Source: Gorsachius magnificus (lineage: Eukaryota > Chordata > Aves > Pelecaniformes > Ardeidae). From it: a DNA stretch of 64,000 bases. The stretch is from the NCBI GenBank assembly GCA_034008185.1, contig CM067091.1:9217799-9281798 (forward strand). The letters run 5' to 3'. The notes under the pieces are model-generated. The model searched no databases. It was not told the origin of the DNA and saw only the letters and a program-made list of their open reading frames with translations. Position 1 is the first letter of the stretch. Every line of letters begins with the position of its first letter. Position numbers and translations under genes: made by a program. This document shows, piece by piece, positions 23,023-37,100 of this stretch.

Positions 23023-26000
23023 TGGGTGGAGAAAAGATAAGGAAGAAAGTATCATTTCCATCCTGCAGACTGCGGTCTTTTCTCCTGCTTGGCCTCCATG
23101 CACACCCCTTATTATTGTTTGTTTGGGTTATCAGGGGGTCTGGGGTAGACAGCCCTGGATGTGCAAGACCAGGGAGAGGGGGCGCAGGATGTGCCCCCCA
23201 TGGGAGAACCTCCCAACTTCCTCCCTCTGGATGTGCCCTGATAATGCACAGGCTCCAAGTTCCGCAGTGCTGTTTTGCATCCCCTTTTCACTGACCCACC
23301 AGCCAAACGTCTCTCAGCCAGGATACAACCCACAGCCTCGCAGAGCTGCATTCCCGGGGCAAGGTCAGTGGCTGCAAAGGGCCAATGGCACAGGTGGGAG
23401 TCCCGGACCTTGTGGCACCTGCCCGGTGACTCTGCTGGCTATGGTAGGTCTCCTGGGATCAGGCTGCAAGGTCATCGCTGCCAGCCTGAAAATGTCTCAC
23501 CAGAGCTGATAACAAAGCCGCATAGGCACACGTGCCTCCCTCCATGGTGAACCATGCCAGGGCAACTCCACATGCTGTATGCTCCAGCAAAATGCATCTC
23601 ACAGGGCAGCAGCTGGGATGGGATTTGCACAGGGCTGGGGAGGAACCAGAAGAACCACCCCAGCTGTGCCACGCCAGCTCCCGCCTGGGTCCCCCATGGA
23701 CCCCATCTTGGACCACTGCGGGATGCCAGCCAGGGGCCACTTTGCAGTGTAACCATCCATGAGGTGGAGTTTTCTGCCACCCCTGCCTAGGCTCCCATCC
23801 AGCTCCCAAGGGCTTCCTCTTTCTTCTGCCCTGCCATGCTCCCAGTAACGCAGATGCTATGTCCTGCAGCCTGGGGTCACTGGGAACAGCCAGGTCTCCC
23901 CCATCACAGCACCTCCTCCCAGCCGTGATGCCTCATGCTTTAAACAACTTCCTTGTGCCTCAGCCTACTCACACCCATCATGGCCACAGATTTCACACAG
24001 TTTGTAACTAGCACTGCACAGGGTGTTTGCATTCAGGATTCCAGGATGCTTGCTAAGCAAGGTGCTATCCGTAGAGCCAAGACCTCTGGCGTTGGACCAG
24101 GATGAGTCCTCATCTGGATCGCTGTCTATATACAAGCTCATTCTTTAGCTCAGCCAGTCCCAAGGGTTTTCATCCCCATTTAGGGGATTTACCACATTTG
24201 CCTGTGTTTGTTACAAGCAACAGAATGAAACTCTTCAAATTCCATCTTAATGTGATCCTGCCCCTAAGGGACTAAAACTTTTTCTTCACAGCAGTCTCTG
24301 CCTGGAGCTCTTCCCCATGTTTACCTGGAGCTGCGAGTAGCTGCCATTCAGTTGAACAGCCTGATTTTAAAGCCCTTATTAGAGATTTGACCAGAGCAGA
24401 CCATGGAGGCTGATCCCCTCTGGGTGGGCTCTGCCCCCCACGTGCCCCTGCTCCCACCCAAACTGCTCAGCCTGCAGCACAGGACCGAGGTAGACCTTTG
24501 CTCTGTGTCCTGCTCCCCACCAGGCAAGCAAGGTATCAGACAGTCCCTGAGAGGAGGAAAGGGGTTGGACCTTTGGCCCTGTAGATCTTAGACCTCTGTG
24601 TTGCTTTGGCTTGAACCAAACTCCAAACCCTTGCATTACATTATTCAAACGACTGCAACTGACTTTCCAGGGTGATAAAAGGGAAACTATGGGCATTGGT
24701 ATAATGCCAGTGGATCTGAATGTTGGGAAATTAAATAGCACATGGATTTCATCACTGACAGCCACAGGACAGTGTAATTGTTGACTGAACTTACAGGATC
24801 ACTGCAGCATGGGCTCAGAGCATCATGCGTCTGGAATGGTGGAGACCTCTGATTCATGTGTAGCAACGGCCAAAGATGCCATCCCACAACTTTAGCAGAG
24901 GAGGCCTCACGGGGGTTCAGGGACTCCTGCCTGGTCAGGGTTTCCCCTGGAAACCAGGGTGCAACCATCTGCAGGAGAGCAGAAGCAGAGGGTTGGAAGA
25001 TGTCAGACACCTCCCGTCCAGGACAGGTCAGACTGCTCATGAAAGACGGATCCAAAATTATGGCTGGTCGAGGAGGGGCCTACCCCTGCCCTGATCAGTG
25101 CTGTGCATTTCTGAAAATTCAAGGAGTCACAGGCCAGACTGGGAATAACCCTTGTTTCCATGCACCCCACTGGTGTCTCAGCTTGCCCAACATGCTCCTG
25201 CCTTTCCTTGGCTTAACCTATGACCAGCTGCCCCTTTCTGCTCTGCTTCCCAGCAGTGTTAAATGAGAGGATTTTTAAGTGAGCCAGAGGGAATTAGAAG
25301 TCCACAATCCACCAAACCTGTTGCTTTCTGGAAGAAAACTTCTTTCAGCAGTACCAGCACAGTGTATGACTCTGCTCTCTTTTGTTCTCCAAATGGTGAT
25401 CAGTCCCACTGACAGCTACACCCTGCCTGTGCAAATGAGGTTCAACATTGTGCCTGGACTTCTGCTAAGTGCATTAAAAACCCACATGATAAAAAGTTTA
25501 GATGTCATGCTATGCTGCATTATGTCCCATTAAGTCATGTGATGTCACCCTACATTATGTGAGATCACAAAGCAGCTGTGTCCTGGTGGTTCAGTCATTG
25601 AGGCTGAAATACAGTCCCCCCCTCCCAAGGCATTCAAGTGTGGGTGACATATGAAGAACACAGAATGTTCTGTAATTCTCTGAGTAACTATTTTCTAGGT
25701 GAAAAAATGAAATTTCTGAGAATTTACAAGAAAATTACTTATTAGTACATGAGTTAGCATTAATACAGAGAAGACCCTTTATGAAAGTGGCCGTCCAGTG
25801 TCAGGTAGCATTTCCCCCCACTGATCACATCGATGAAACAGCACACCCCCCCAGCCTCTGAAAAAGATTAAATGAGCTGAAATCTCATGGAGACATGACA
25901 TTTCAAGAATATTTTCTCAGGAATAATGGACCTTGCTGCCTACTGCTCCCTCTGAGAACAACAGCTATCACTCCTCCTGTCCTTCAGAGCTGTGTCACCC

Positions 26001-29000
26001 TCTCTTACTCCCAATTAACATGGAGCCACAGCACTGGCATTAGGAAAGTTCATCTCTCGAAAGGGCCACTGCAATTTAAACCTAACTTTAGCCCTGAGTT
26101 TCCTGTTTGCTACGGTTGTTTGTGCATAATTATCCTCTGAAAATGTTTTATCATTATTTTTCTAATCTGGATGCCCCATCTAAGCAGACATTTCTGGCTG
26201 CTCTCCAGCCAGAGGTCTTTGCTCACTCCATGGTCCGTACTGTGCTGTTCCTTGCAGATGGGATCAGCCCACGAGCAGGTGAGGTTTTCTGTCATTTTTC
26301 ACCAGGCTGCACCAGAGCTGCACTGAGCGCAGCCAAGGAGCTCTGGCATTGTTGATGAGCCAGAAAAAAAGTCATGATGCTGATTATAGTCTGTCAGCTT
26401 CCCTAACCACTTCCAGCAATTAGATTTAAGGACTTTCTTACTAAATTTACAGAAATTGCCTCCTTCCTTCCTGTTCTTGGGAGCAGAATCAGCAGAGCCT
26501 GATCCCAGATCTGCCCACTTCCACTGTCAGGACAAACAGTCCATGATCGTCCCAGTCAAACTGCGCTTCTGGACCTGGTGCAGCCTACCTGGGCAGGCAC
26601 CAGCACCGAGCTTCCCTGGGACCCTGGCCTTTACCAATAACCCAAGCAAGAGACATCAATGAGATTTACCTCCAGGCCAGGTGTGTATCATTCGGCAGGT
26701 GAAGCAATGTCAGCTCACAGGCAGCAGAAGCTGGGCTGGGGTCAGGAACCAGGGGGGTTGCTGCTAACAGATCCCCAGGGATTTGTGGACTAATTGTTTC
26801 CTCTTTCCCCTCAACCTCATGCACGCAGTCCTCTAGCAATTTGAACTCCTCTAATTCTGACAAGGCAGAACCCACCCTTCCCCAGCCCCTGTGGCACAGC
26901 CCCTTCCCTTGCACCAGGGACTGCCTCTGGCCACGCAAACAGCCATTGAACAGGGCTGATCTGGCCGAACACAAAGCAGTTTTTGCAGGATTATTTTTCA
27001 GCCTGATCAACTCCTCGGATTAAGTCAGCCAACACTGGTGCAGAGGCAAGCAGGAACATGCCACCGAGGGCTGGAGCCATGGCAGGGTCACAGAAGCCTC
27101 ACTTAGATAAGCTCCTGCCATGTGAAATGGATGCATGAAAGAGAAGATTTCTGTAAGAGACAGTTCATCCCCTCTCCGCCTGTACTCTGTGTTCTTTCTT
27201 TTCACTATGTCCTTGGTATAACACAAGTTGTAACTTTCCGTGGCAGAACACATTGTTTTTGCTCTTGCAAAATGTCAGACAGCCCTGTCACACGAGGCAG
27301 GAGGCAGAATCTGTACCAGAGTCCTTATCTCCCAGAGGGTCCATCCCCAGGAGATAGATCAGCAGATGCCCTGCAGAACAGTACGACCCACAGTGTGTCC
27401 TTTGCGTATCAGACTCAAGAGGGTGAAGAAAATTAGCTTCTGGAAACATTTCCAAATCCCAGGAATGGCATGAATCCACCCAGAGACTGAGTGGATGAAC
27501 ATGGACCTGCCTAGGCAAGGGCTTCCCAGACCTCTTGGACTGGAGAGCATGGCAGGAGGAACCTAAAGGTCCACCCTCCTGCTCAGGTACTGGGGTGTTA
27601 AAGCAAGTCCCTCTCACCCATCCTGGTGCAAGCACACCAATTTCTGTGCTGTGCAGTGCTGAAGTTTGAAGCAAAGCCCACGAGGTGAAAAGCTGAGACT
27701 GGACATAACGAAGTCTGGGTGTTGAGGTCCTGTAGGAGTACTCTGGCTCTCCATGCTGTTCCAGGAACAGTGTGATGGGAGGGCAAGCAGTGCGTGTAGA
27801 GGGCTGGCCAGACTGGGGTGCAGGAACACCTTTCCTGGGCAAGTGCACATCTCGGCAGAGGGAGACCGTGAATTTTCAAGCATGGATATGAAAGGTAGAG
27901 AATCCCAAATGCTGGTCAGAGCAGAGCTGGTGCTGAGCCTGCTCTTTCCCCCCACACCATTGGCAAGACAAAGAGGGGCTGTGTGTCCAGCAAGAGACTG
28001 GGATGTGTTTCTTCATCACCTCCATCTCCATGCCTTAAACACTCTTCAGGATCCCCTTCCTCCACAGACTCCCCAGCCTGTCAAAAATGCAAGGCCTGCA
28101 CTTCCAGATTCCACCAAAACCTTAGGCTCATTTTCTCCTGGCCCTTCTTGCCACATTTCTGTCTTTATTTCTCCCTCCCTTGTAGCTCCCCTTTCTGGGG
28201 CAGGGATTTGAAGACGCTTCTTCCCTCCTGCCTTACAGGAGTAGGAAGAGCAGCCAGAAAAAGAAGAGGAAAGAGCCCTTAGATCACTGATGCCAAGACA
28301 AGGGGCACTAGTCCCCTGCTCCTGGGGACCACAAAGCTGATTCAGTGGCTGTGAAAAGTGTTGCACAGAGGTGGAGTACACTGAGATGTCATTAGGTTCA
28401 ATAGGGGACCCAAACTCAGAGCAGACATTTTTCAGGGAGTAATAATGTGACATGAAACAGCAGCTGAACAAGAGCCTACAGCTACGCCCATAGCCAATGC
28501 TTTTAAATGGATCATGGGACTATCATGGGTCCTAAGCTTGTGAGCACTGCCATCAGCTCAGCATCATCTGAGCTTCTGGAATAGGTGGGTTTTAATTTTG
28601 CTTTCCAATGGTGTGAAAATACTTGCATTCATCCATGGGGTGGAATAAACTCTGTCTCCAGGGGGTTTCTTACCCCCGTAAGTGTGAGCCAGCCACATGC
28701 CCTGGCTGATGCCCATCAGTGAGCTCCATCAGGGTGCAAAATGGACCAGACATAGGCACTGAACTTTCCTGCAAGAGCCACTGCAGTTGGCTGGCTCTCT
28801 GAAAGCACACCCTTTGCTGGCTGAGGCACACCTTGTACAGAGCAGTGGAGGCTCTCTGGGTGCAAACCACCAGGAGTTCAGGGAAACAGCAACTAAGCAC
28901 CTGTATGAGCAGGTCAGCCCTTGGGTCATGCTGTGGCTCTTCTTCGTGACATTTTTCTCAGCAACCATACACAGAGATGTTAATGGGGCTGCAACATGGA

Positions 29001-31094
29001 GGAGGTGAATGAGGCACAATTAGTCGCTATTTCCCAGTCCTTGCCCACATCCCGTCTTTCCTCCTTCCCCTCCAGCATGCCCTGGTCTCCATCAGAGCAG
29101 CTCAGCCAGGCCTGTGCTCCCCACCAGCACCCACCCACCCAGCCCCTGCCACCCCATGCTCGGGAAGGTGTCTGCTCACCCAGGATTCACACAGCCCTTT
29201 CACTATCCCCAGGCAGCTCTCAACAGGCTCTTGCACAAGCAACCCCAGACTGCTTGATTTTCCTGGGCTCGGTTAGCAGGACTCTCATGTGATTAACGGG
29301 TTTTTGTTATTTCTTGACTATTGGGAGAATCATGTTTTTCTTTCAAGCAGCACAAGCCAGAAACTGCAGCTTCTGCAAATACCTCATCACATTAGCATTC
29401 CCCACACATCATGCATCCGCATTCCCTCTTTGGATTTGTCTCACACTGGGAAAGCCTCTCCCATCAGACCTGACCTGCACTGCACACTCTGTAACACAGT
29501 CCCAGGACACCACGCTCCTGAGGTCTCTCTGAGCTCTCCTGCCCTTCCCTGACATCAAGCATTCTACAGTAGACACAGCTGGGGAGTCTTCCTATGCCTC
29601 AGCAAGAAAATAAGGCCATAAGGGGCTCAGCCAGTTTGACCTTCTCCTGCAGGACATGATGAGCCCAGGGACATGCGTCTGGCCAAAGCATTGGTTCTTG
29701 GAGATATTGGATAGCATAGATGTGGAAAAGCCACCTCTCTTTTGGTGCCCCAGCAGTGGCTCTCAGGGTTTGGTGACTCTGCTTAAAATCAGAACCTGCC
29801 TTCCCATGTGAAGGGAAGCTTCCTACAAAGCTGAGGAACCACTTAGTGCTGGGGACATTCTCCCCAAGAAAACTTCAAGGCTGAATAACAAAGCTATCTC
29901 TCAGCTCATCCCGTTTCTTGCAAGGTGAGTGGGAATCCAGGAGTATGCACTATTTTTCCATTACCTGCTCTGCAAAGAAGAGACTACAGTTGACCAAGAA
30001 GCGTGGCTGCGTGGTGATATGCAGAGCAGAGCAAGCGCTGCTACCACATCCCAGGAGAGGTGTCTAGCTTTTTAGAATAACTTTTTACTTGTTATTATTT
30101 GCTTTTTACTTGTTTTACTTAGCACACATGTTCAGGTTGGCAGGAAAGCTCTTCATCGCAAAGCGACTTCCCTCAATGATGGGCTCAGAAAACCTTCCAT
30201 CTTCTATTCTTGGCAAAAAACAAGCAGAAACTCAAACTGCCCTCCTGTCTCATCATCTTTCCCTGAAGGGGAACCTGATCAGTGGAAGGGTTTCCTTACA
30301 CCTCATGCTACGCCTTGGTCCCAGATGGAGCCTTCACAGGGAAACACAATCAGGTCGGGGCACAGCCGTGCCTGAAGCCCCAGCATAGGGACCTTCCTCC
30401 CATGAGGACCATGCCATGGAACAGCTTTTTCTCTGTCTGTGCTAGTTCCCCAAGCTCACTTGTCTTAGGAAAAGCAGTATTTCTAATTTAGACATATTAT
30501 GTCAACCCACATCAATTTTGGCAGGTTTTCCATTTAAAAATCCTGTCCAGTTCCTTCCCGCTGCCCCTCCTGATCCCTAGTCCCACATCAGTCTGGTTTT
30601 TAACTGTAAACACCATGCTGCCACTTCCAGCCCAACAAAAATCTGAAGTCCCCCATATCATCAAATTGGCTTAAAGACAATTTAAAGCATAATTATTAAA
30701 AATCATGGGAAAACTGGATTGGTGTGCTTTGCTGTCTATGCTTGAGTCTAAAAAGGTCATGTTTCTGTCCAAGTGTCTCCACTCAAGACCCTTTTTCCTA
30801 AGTGACAGCTGAGATTCAGCTTGGCATCTCCTGTGGATGGAGCTTCCTTGGGAACCAGAATGTTCATGAGTACCAATTTTGTTTTCAGTCTGAGCCCTTG
30901 GAGCTTCCCAAATGCAAAACCTCAGGCAAGTTCCTCACAAAATGATGTGCAACATTGGCTTGGTGCTTCCTTCTGATTCAGGCTCTGCCTGATACAGCAG
31001 AAACCAGCAGTACGTTCTTACAAATATGGCAAACCATGAACTGGAGTGCAGTAGATGAACTGTGCCTGGCAGGCTGAGGGAAGTTATTATCTGC
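23023..31094. other. Intergenic between the CR1 copies, no gene seen
   Basis: Unique sequence lying between the two near-identical inverted CR1 copies. AT-richer patches occur at 25480-25760 and 30480-30760; the second contains TTTAAAGCATAATTATTAAAAATC and could be regulatory. Open frames up to 186 residues (27288-27848 minus) carry no recognisable domains. Confidence 0.6.
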
Positions 31095-31407
31095 CTTACT
31101 TGAGGCTTCACCTGGAATATGGGGACAAGTGTTGGACCCCCAGTCCAAGGACCTGTATCATGGGGCTCAAGGGAGAGGCTGAGCAAGCGGGGCTGAGCTA
31201 GCATGGAGAAGAGGAGGCTAACAGCAACCTAACAGCAGCCCGCATGGAAATGGAGATCTTCATCTCATCTTCATCTTGGAAGTTTCCAAGACTAAGCTAG
31301 ACAAAGACACAAACGTCTTGATCCAGTGCTGGGGATAGTCCTGCTCCAAGCATGGGGCTGGACTGGAGACCTCCAGATATCTCTCAACCAGCACTTCTGT
31401 GATTATG
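31095..31407 (+). mobile_element. Decayed CR1 LINE with internal deletion
   Basis: It opens with a GAGGCTTCACCTGGAATA block, continues to AGCATGGAGAAGAGGAGGCTAA, then jumps over the middle of the ORF2 tail to the 3'UTR (CCTGCTCCAAGCATGGGGCTGGACTGGAGACC) and ends CTTCTGTGATTATG. Order and orientation match CR1 on the plus strand. It is heavily substituted. Confidence 0.8.
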
Positions 31408-32197
31408 CAAGCCTCCTTGCCCCTGCTATGAATTACCCATTACTCAGTGCCACTCAAAGCCTCCAGAGCTCCCAAAAACATGAGAGAGAAACCCAAATAG
31501 CCATGTCCCTCATAGGTGCTGTCAGGATTAGGCATTTTATCAGTCTCTCAGGCTGCAATACTGCCCAACAGGAGCAAAATATTGTGGAGAAGTATTGGAG
31601 AGGCATGAAGTGTGAAAAAACTTGTTTCTTGTGGTGGCCACAAATGGACCAGGCAGAACTTCGTAGGGTGTGGGAGATGAAGGGGAGGGGAAGAGCAGGC
31701 AGAAAGGTGAGGGAAAGAGAAGGGGAACAGGCACAGAGGTGTGGGCAGCAGCTGCGCTGCTCAGTGCTGCTTGCAATGTCTGAAGAGGCTGGAGGGATGG
31801 TTTCCACTTCCGCCAACAGCTGGGACTGATGGTTGGTTTCTATGGCAAGGGCAGCCAAATCCCTATGGTGGACACAAAACAGAAATGGACTCAAAGGTGC
31901 AAGTCCCTTTCCTCTCTATGCCCCTGTCCTGTGTTTCTCCTAAGGACCACGGCAGCATGCACCCCCCACCCCTCTAGACACCAAGAGACCATCCCCCTCT
32001 CTCTGCCCCATTGAATATTAGGTGTGTTACACAAAGTGAAATAAGATTGCCAGCAGACCTTGAGAGAGCACAGCTTTCCCATGTCCTGCTTCCTGCTGCT
32101 CGAGCCATGGAGATGAGGACTCAGTCCCCAGAAAGGTCCTTGGCAAGGGACCTGGGGCAGAGCATGCCTCTCCTCACCTGCTCCCATGAACAGGGCC

Positions 32198-32283
32198 CAG
32201 TTTCCCCATGCTTCATATTCATCTGAAACTCCTGGCAATCCAGTTTCCCCATGCTTCATATTCAGCTGAAACTCCTGGCAATA
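32198..32283 (+). repeat. 43-bp tandem duplication
   Basis: Two head-to-tail copies, 32198-32240 and 32241-32283, each starting CAGTTTCCCCATGC. By eye they differ at one internal base (T versus G in the CAKCTG part) and possibly the last base. A recent slippage event, 70 bp from the CR1 3' end at 32352. Confidence 0.95.
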
Positions 32284-32351
32284 TCAGCCTAACACCACAA
32301 ATCCTTTCAGTGGTCCTTTTGATTCACGTGCATTTCCTAGTGAATAAAACA

Positions 32352-33047
32352 TCACAGAATCGCAGAATCACAGAATGGCAAGGGTTGAAAGGGACGTCCA
32401 GAGATCACCCAGTCCAACCCCCCTGCTCAAGCAGGCTCACCCAGAGCAGGGGGCACAGGACATCGTCCAGGCAGGGGTTGAATATCTCCAGAGATATTCA
32501 AAGACTCCACAACTCCCCTGGGCAGCCTGTTCCAGGGCTCGGTCACCCTCAAAGTAAAGACATTCTTCCTCACATTCAACTGGAACCTCTTATGCTTCAG
32601 TTTGTGCCCATTGCCCCTTGTCCTGCCGCTGGGCACCACTGAGAAGAGTCTGGCTCCGTACTTGTGACATCCACCCTTAAGATATTTGTACATGTTGATG
32701 AGGTCCCCTCTCAGTCTTCTCTTCTCCAGGCTGAACAAGCCCAGCTCCCTCAGCCTTTCCTCGTAGGGGAGATGCTCCAGTCCCCACATCATCCTTGTTG
32801 CTCTCCTGTGGACTGTCTCTAGGAGTTCCTCATCTTTCTTGAACTGGGGAGCCCAGAAGGGGACACAGTGCTCCAGGTCGGGTTCACCAGGGCAGAGTAG
32901 AGGGGGAGGAGAACCTCCCTTGCCCGGCTGGCTACGCTTCTCTTAATGCACCCCAGAGTGCCATTGGCCTTCTTGGCAACAAGGGCACACTGCTGGCTCA
33001 TGGTCAGCCAGTTCCACCAGGAACGTCCCCCTCCCCTCTCCCAGGAA
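32352..33047 (-). mobile_element. CR1 LINE 3' fragment, copy B of a near-identical inverted pair
   Basis: Same subfamily as 22503-23022 but inverted and about 175 bp longer at its 5' end. The extra part encodes the reverse-transcriptase tail ([33 protein letters not shown]) and runs on to about 33047. A one-base deletion in the following segment, relative to the usual CR1 sequence there, shifts the frame just before the part shared with copy A. The 3' end at 32352 shows the complement of the terminal repeats. Confidence 0.96.
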
Positions 33048-34137
33048 TTTAATATTCATCAGCTGAATGGGCACAGTTCAGTCCTCCCCAGCTCCTCAAA
33101 GGACATTTATGTACCTACATCTCTGACCAGAGAACTGAGGACACCAAGTGCTGTCCATGATCCCAATGTGTGCTCACCTGAACAGTTCCTGTGTTGCCTG
33201 GGAGAGCAGCCCAAATCCCCCATGGCATCACCACCATGGGGATGGGGCTCCAGACCAGTCTCCCCACTTTATACCTACCCCAGCTCCCAAGGGATTACTC
33301 CCGTTTGGACACATCCCAAACTGGGTTCCACAATGGTTCCACAGGAACCAGCCCTGGAGCGTGCCTGCCTTTCCCAGTCTGCCCAGCAGCAGTAGGGCTC
33401 CTCTCCACAGCCTGACAGTAACAGCACCTGCTCCCCCTGAGGCCCCACATCTGCCCTGCCAGCCCAGACATCCCTGCAGAAACTGCAGTGGAAAGCCAAA
33501 GAGATGGCAGCACTGGAGGTAGCCAAAGAAGACCTCAGAGAGGGTCCAGAGCTTGGCTGGAGCCTTCATACCATTAGTGTAGCTCCAGAGACCCTCCAGC
33601 AGCCTTGGGGCCTGGTGGGGAGAGCACTGGGTGGCCCGTGGGTGTCCCACCAGGTGCTTTCTATCACCTACTTGTGGGTCAGGTACAATCACTCCAGACA
33701 CATCTTCCCTTCCTTCCCGGGAGCTCTGAGCAGCAGAGCTGGGGGAGTAGTGGTGAAGTGAGAGGTGGCCCTTTCTCCTCATGTCTGTGAGATCTCATCA
33801 GGTGCAAGCTTATCAAAACCACTCCAAAAGCCCCTCTCCAGGAGTGCCACCTCCTGCATCATTCAAAGCAGCATCTTCTCACCCAGCAGACCTTGGTCAG
33901 AAAGGGGCTGGGACTGTCCCCAGCAGGACCTCGCTGTCAACTGTTGAATGCACCTCACCCTCCTCCTCCTGCCTTGGCCCCCAGAAAGCCCACCATGGCT
34001 TCCTCACATGCTCCTTTCTAGGAACACTAAAACACAGCCAGTCTGATATGGAGCAACAGGGCTTGGCTCTGCCGCCTGGGCTGGACAAAAGCAGACAGTC
34101 CCTACCTCGGGAAGAGGGGGGCTCTTGCACAACACAG

Positions 34138-34157
34138 CCCCCCCTCCCCACCCCCCG
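34138..34157 (-). other. G-quadruplex-capable G-rich tract on the minus strand
   Basis: The plus strand is C-rich, broken only by a T and an A. Its complement contains G runs of six, four and seven separated by single bases, which satisfies a four-tract quadruplex rule if the long run is split. Confidence 0.5.
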
Positions 34158-37100
34158 ACAGGCACAGCTGCCTGCACCCCAAGGACGCTCGCTCCCTCTT
34201 CCCCCCCTGGGGAAGCAGCTTCCTCCTTGCTGAGCCACACAGGAAGCACTGCGGTATTTATAGCTCGCTCTGAGAGCGTCTTGCACAAACTGAGGGAAAA
34301 ACCGACACTCAGTCAAAAACAACCTCCATGCACCCAGGGCTGCCTTGGGACCTGACACCATGGGAGATGTTCTCAGCACGCCCCAGGACCCGTGGGTCCT
34401 GGGGAGGAGATTGTAGGACCATGTCCACCATACAGGTGGGATGAGGAGCCTTTCCTGGGACTATTGCTGCTCTTCTCTGCTGCTGCCTCCTCACTTGCCT
34501 CTTTCCATGTCCATCTGCCACTATCTGACCCCTCTTCCTCCCTCCTCCATCTTCCTCCTCCCTTCTCCTCAATGCATCAAAGCAAGCTGCTCCCCACCTA
34601 GCCAGATGAACTGAGCAAGGAAAGCGCTCACCAAGGTGCAGGAGGGAAGGACAAAACCTGCTGCTCTGCATAGTCTGAAGAAGAGCAGAAGAGTCAGAGC
34701 AAGCCATTGACAAGTGGCAACATGCATTCAGCTCTCGGGGCCACAGGGAAGCTGTGCAGAGAGCAAAGATCCCTTCCACCAGGCATTTCAAGATGCCAGA
34801 ATTTGACTTTGGTCTCAACTGGGATAAAGGATATGGAACCAAAATTTCACATTCATTATTTTAGGTAATTCCAAGTTTCCATTTCTATTCTGAACTTTAA
34901 GCAATTTGCTGTCACATAAAGCAGGAAGGTACTGTGATTTCAAAACATCCCCTTCAAAAGGAAACACGGAAATGTTTCACTCCGAAAGAGCTCTGAAACA
35001 GGTTCAATTACAACCCTGAACTTTTCTTTCCTGAATGAATTCTGCTTCATTTGGCCCAGTTCCATGATTTCTTGGTAGATTTGTATAGGCTGAGGCAATA
35101 ACAGTTCCAGGAAATTTTTCCCGGCCAGTTCTGGCCGTAACATGAGTCCACTTCCAAGCCCAGCAACGTTCATTTCCAATTCAGTTCCATCTGACCTGGA
35201 GGTATCTTCACCCCTAGCTGTGTCCTGCAATCAGCCCTCTGAGCAGCCTACAAGACACAATGGGTGATGATCTTCCTGGCACCTCACCACAAATCACACC
35301 ACCTGGGCTTTTTCCCCCATTTCTCTCAGTCTTACAGCTGGCCAAGCTCGCCCAGCAAAGATGTTGTGTGGATGGGACAGGTACACAGCGAAGAATTTCC
35401 ATCTTTCACCCCAGAGGGATGTGGGGGCCACACGGAGCCCAGCCTGCCTGGACATGCTCAGAGCAGCTAGCCCCTTGGAGGAGCTAAACTCCTGCAGCCT
35501 TCCCAAGGCTGGTCCTCATTAAGAAGGCTGCGAGCCAGCCCCGAGATGACCCAGTTGTGGCTTTCTGTGCTGAATCTGTGTGAAGAAGTGCTGCTGCTAC
35601 CTAGAAAGCACACCAGGTAGCCAGTGCTGCCTCAGGTACAGGAGAAAACTGCATTTGTTACATCCCCAGCAGAGGAGACAAACCACTTATTTCTTGTTTC
35701 TCCACCATGAACATGGAATTGGCTCCTCCAGCCATGCTGGAAATGGTCAGCATGGGCTGGGTCTGCTGTAGCCATGGGCCTTCCTGTCTCACTGAGCTGT
35801 TTGACCTAAATCAAACCCATTTCTGGGAGGCAGGTAGGCTTTCATTTTTAGCAAGCACGCTGTGTCTGAAAACTTAGTCCACCAAAAAAATGCTCTTTGC
35901 TCTTTCCTCCTGTGTCCTGGCTCTGCAGCAGCACGGCTTAAGGAGAGCATGCAGAGAGCCCTCCACCATCAGCAAGGAGGAGAGACAGCAACAGCATTGC
36001 TGTGCAGCTGTGCAGAGTCCAAGGCTTGAGTTTACTTTCCAGAAATGATATCTAAAGCCTGTGATGAAGGTGCAGTGGGGGAAAAGTTTACTTGAAGTTC
36101 ACTATCTCTTCTGCAGGACTTCCAAACAGTGCTTGCCGTGGAGCAGAAGGGATAACAGAAGAAAACCCTATCTTCCCCTCCCAGGGCAGGAATAATTCCC
36201 AAGAAATCAGCAGGATTGACTGAGACCTGGCATTTAGTAGTAGTCTCTGCATGCAACTGTCACAACTGTGCTGTTTTAAGACCATTCACTCACTTGTCCC
36301 TACTCTCATGGCTCCACTGACACCACTTGCTCCCTCCCTCCCAAATACCAAGGTGGCATAAATGCAGCCAGCAGAGGCCAACCAAGCTTTGCTTTGAGGG
36401 ATTAACACTCATCGTGTGTTTCTCCATCAGCACTTCCAGCCACTGGCAGTTGGGCGGTGCAGCTGGGCCCCAGCACTGCGGGCAGGCAGCAAGCACAGCC
36501 TACCTGCATACGAGAGGCACGACCACAGCAGGAGTGGGCGCAGTGCCCACTACCCTCCCACAGACATTTTGAAGGGCCCACAGAGCTGATTTTGGGTGTC
36601 AGATTGTTACAGCACTACTTCCGAGGATGTGAGACCTATAGCAGTGCTACTGGTGAGTGAGGCCCAGCAGCCTCCCATGCTCATGTGAAACCAGACCATG
36701 CTCCAAGCCCATTAGGAAAGGTCCAAGGAGTTTCACCTCTGGAGGGCTACAGTCTTCACCTTTGTTTGCATGCAGTTTTCGATTGCATTGGAGCCCAGAG
36801 CTTGTTACAGGCCACATGGCTGGAACGGAAACACATTCATAGGATCACCAGAGATGAGGAAGAAAAAAAAACGTCTGTTGTTTTCTTAAGCAGGAAAGGA
36901 ATCAGGAACAAAAAGCCAATGCAACCTGAGCGCCAGCCAAGTGAAGGCAACTATAACGGCTTGACTCTTTCATAACATGCGTCCCGCGGAGGGCAGAGGG
37001 GAAGTGTGACACAATACCCACACTCAGCTCTGCACCACAAGGAGACCTGCACCCTCCTCTGCACCCGCAGCTGCTGGATCTTCACACAACCACCCGTACT

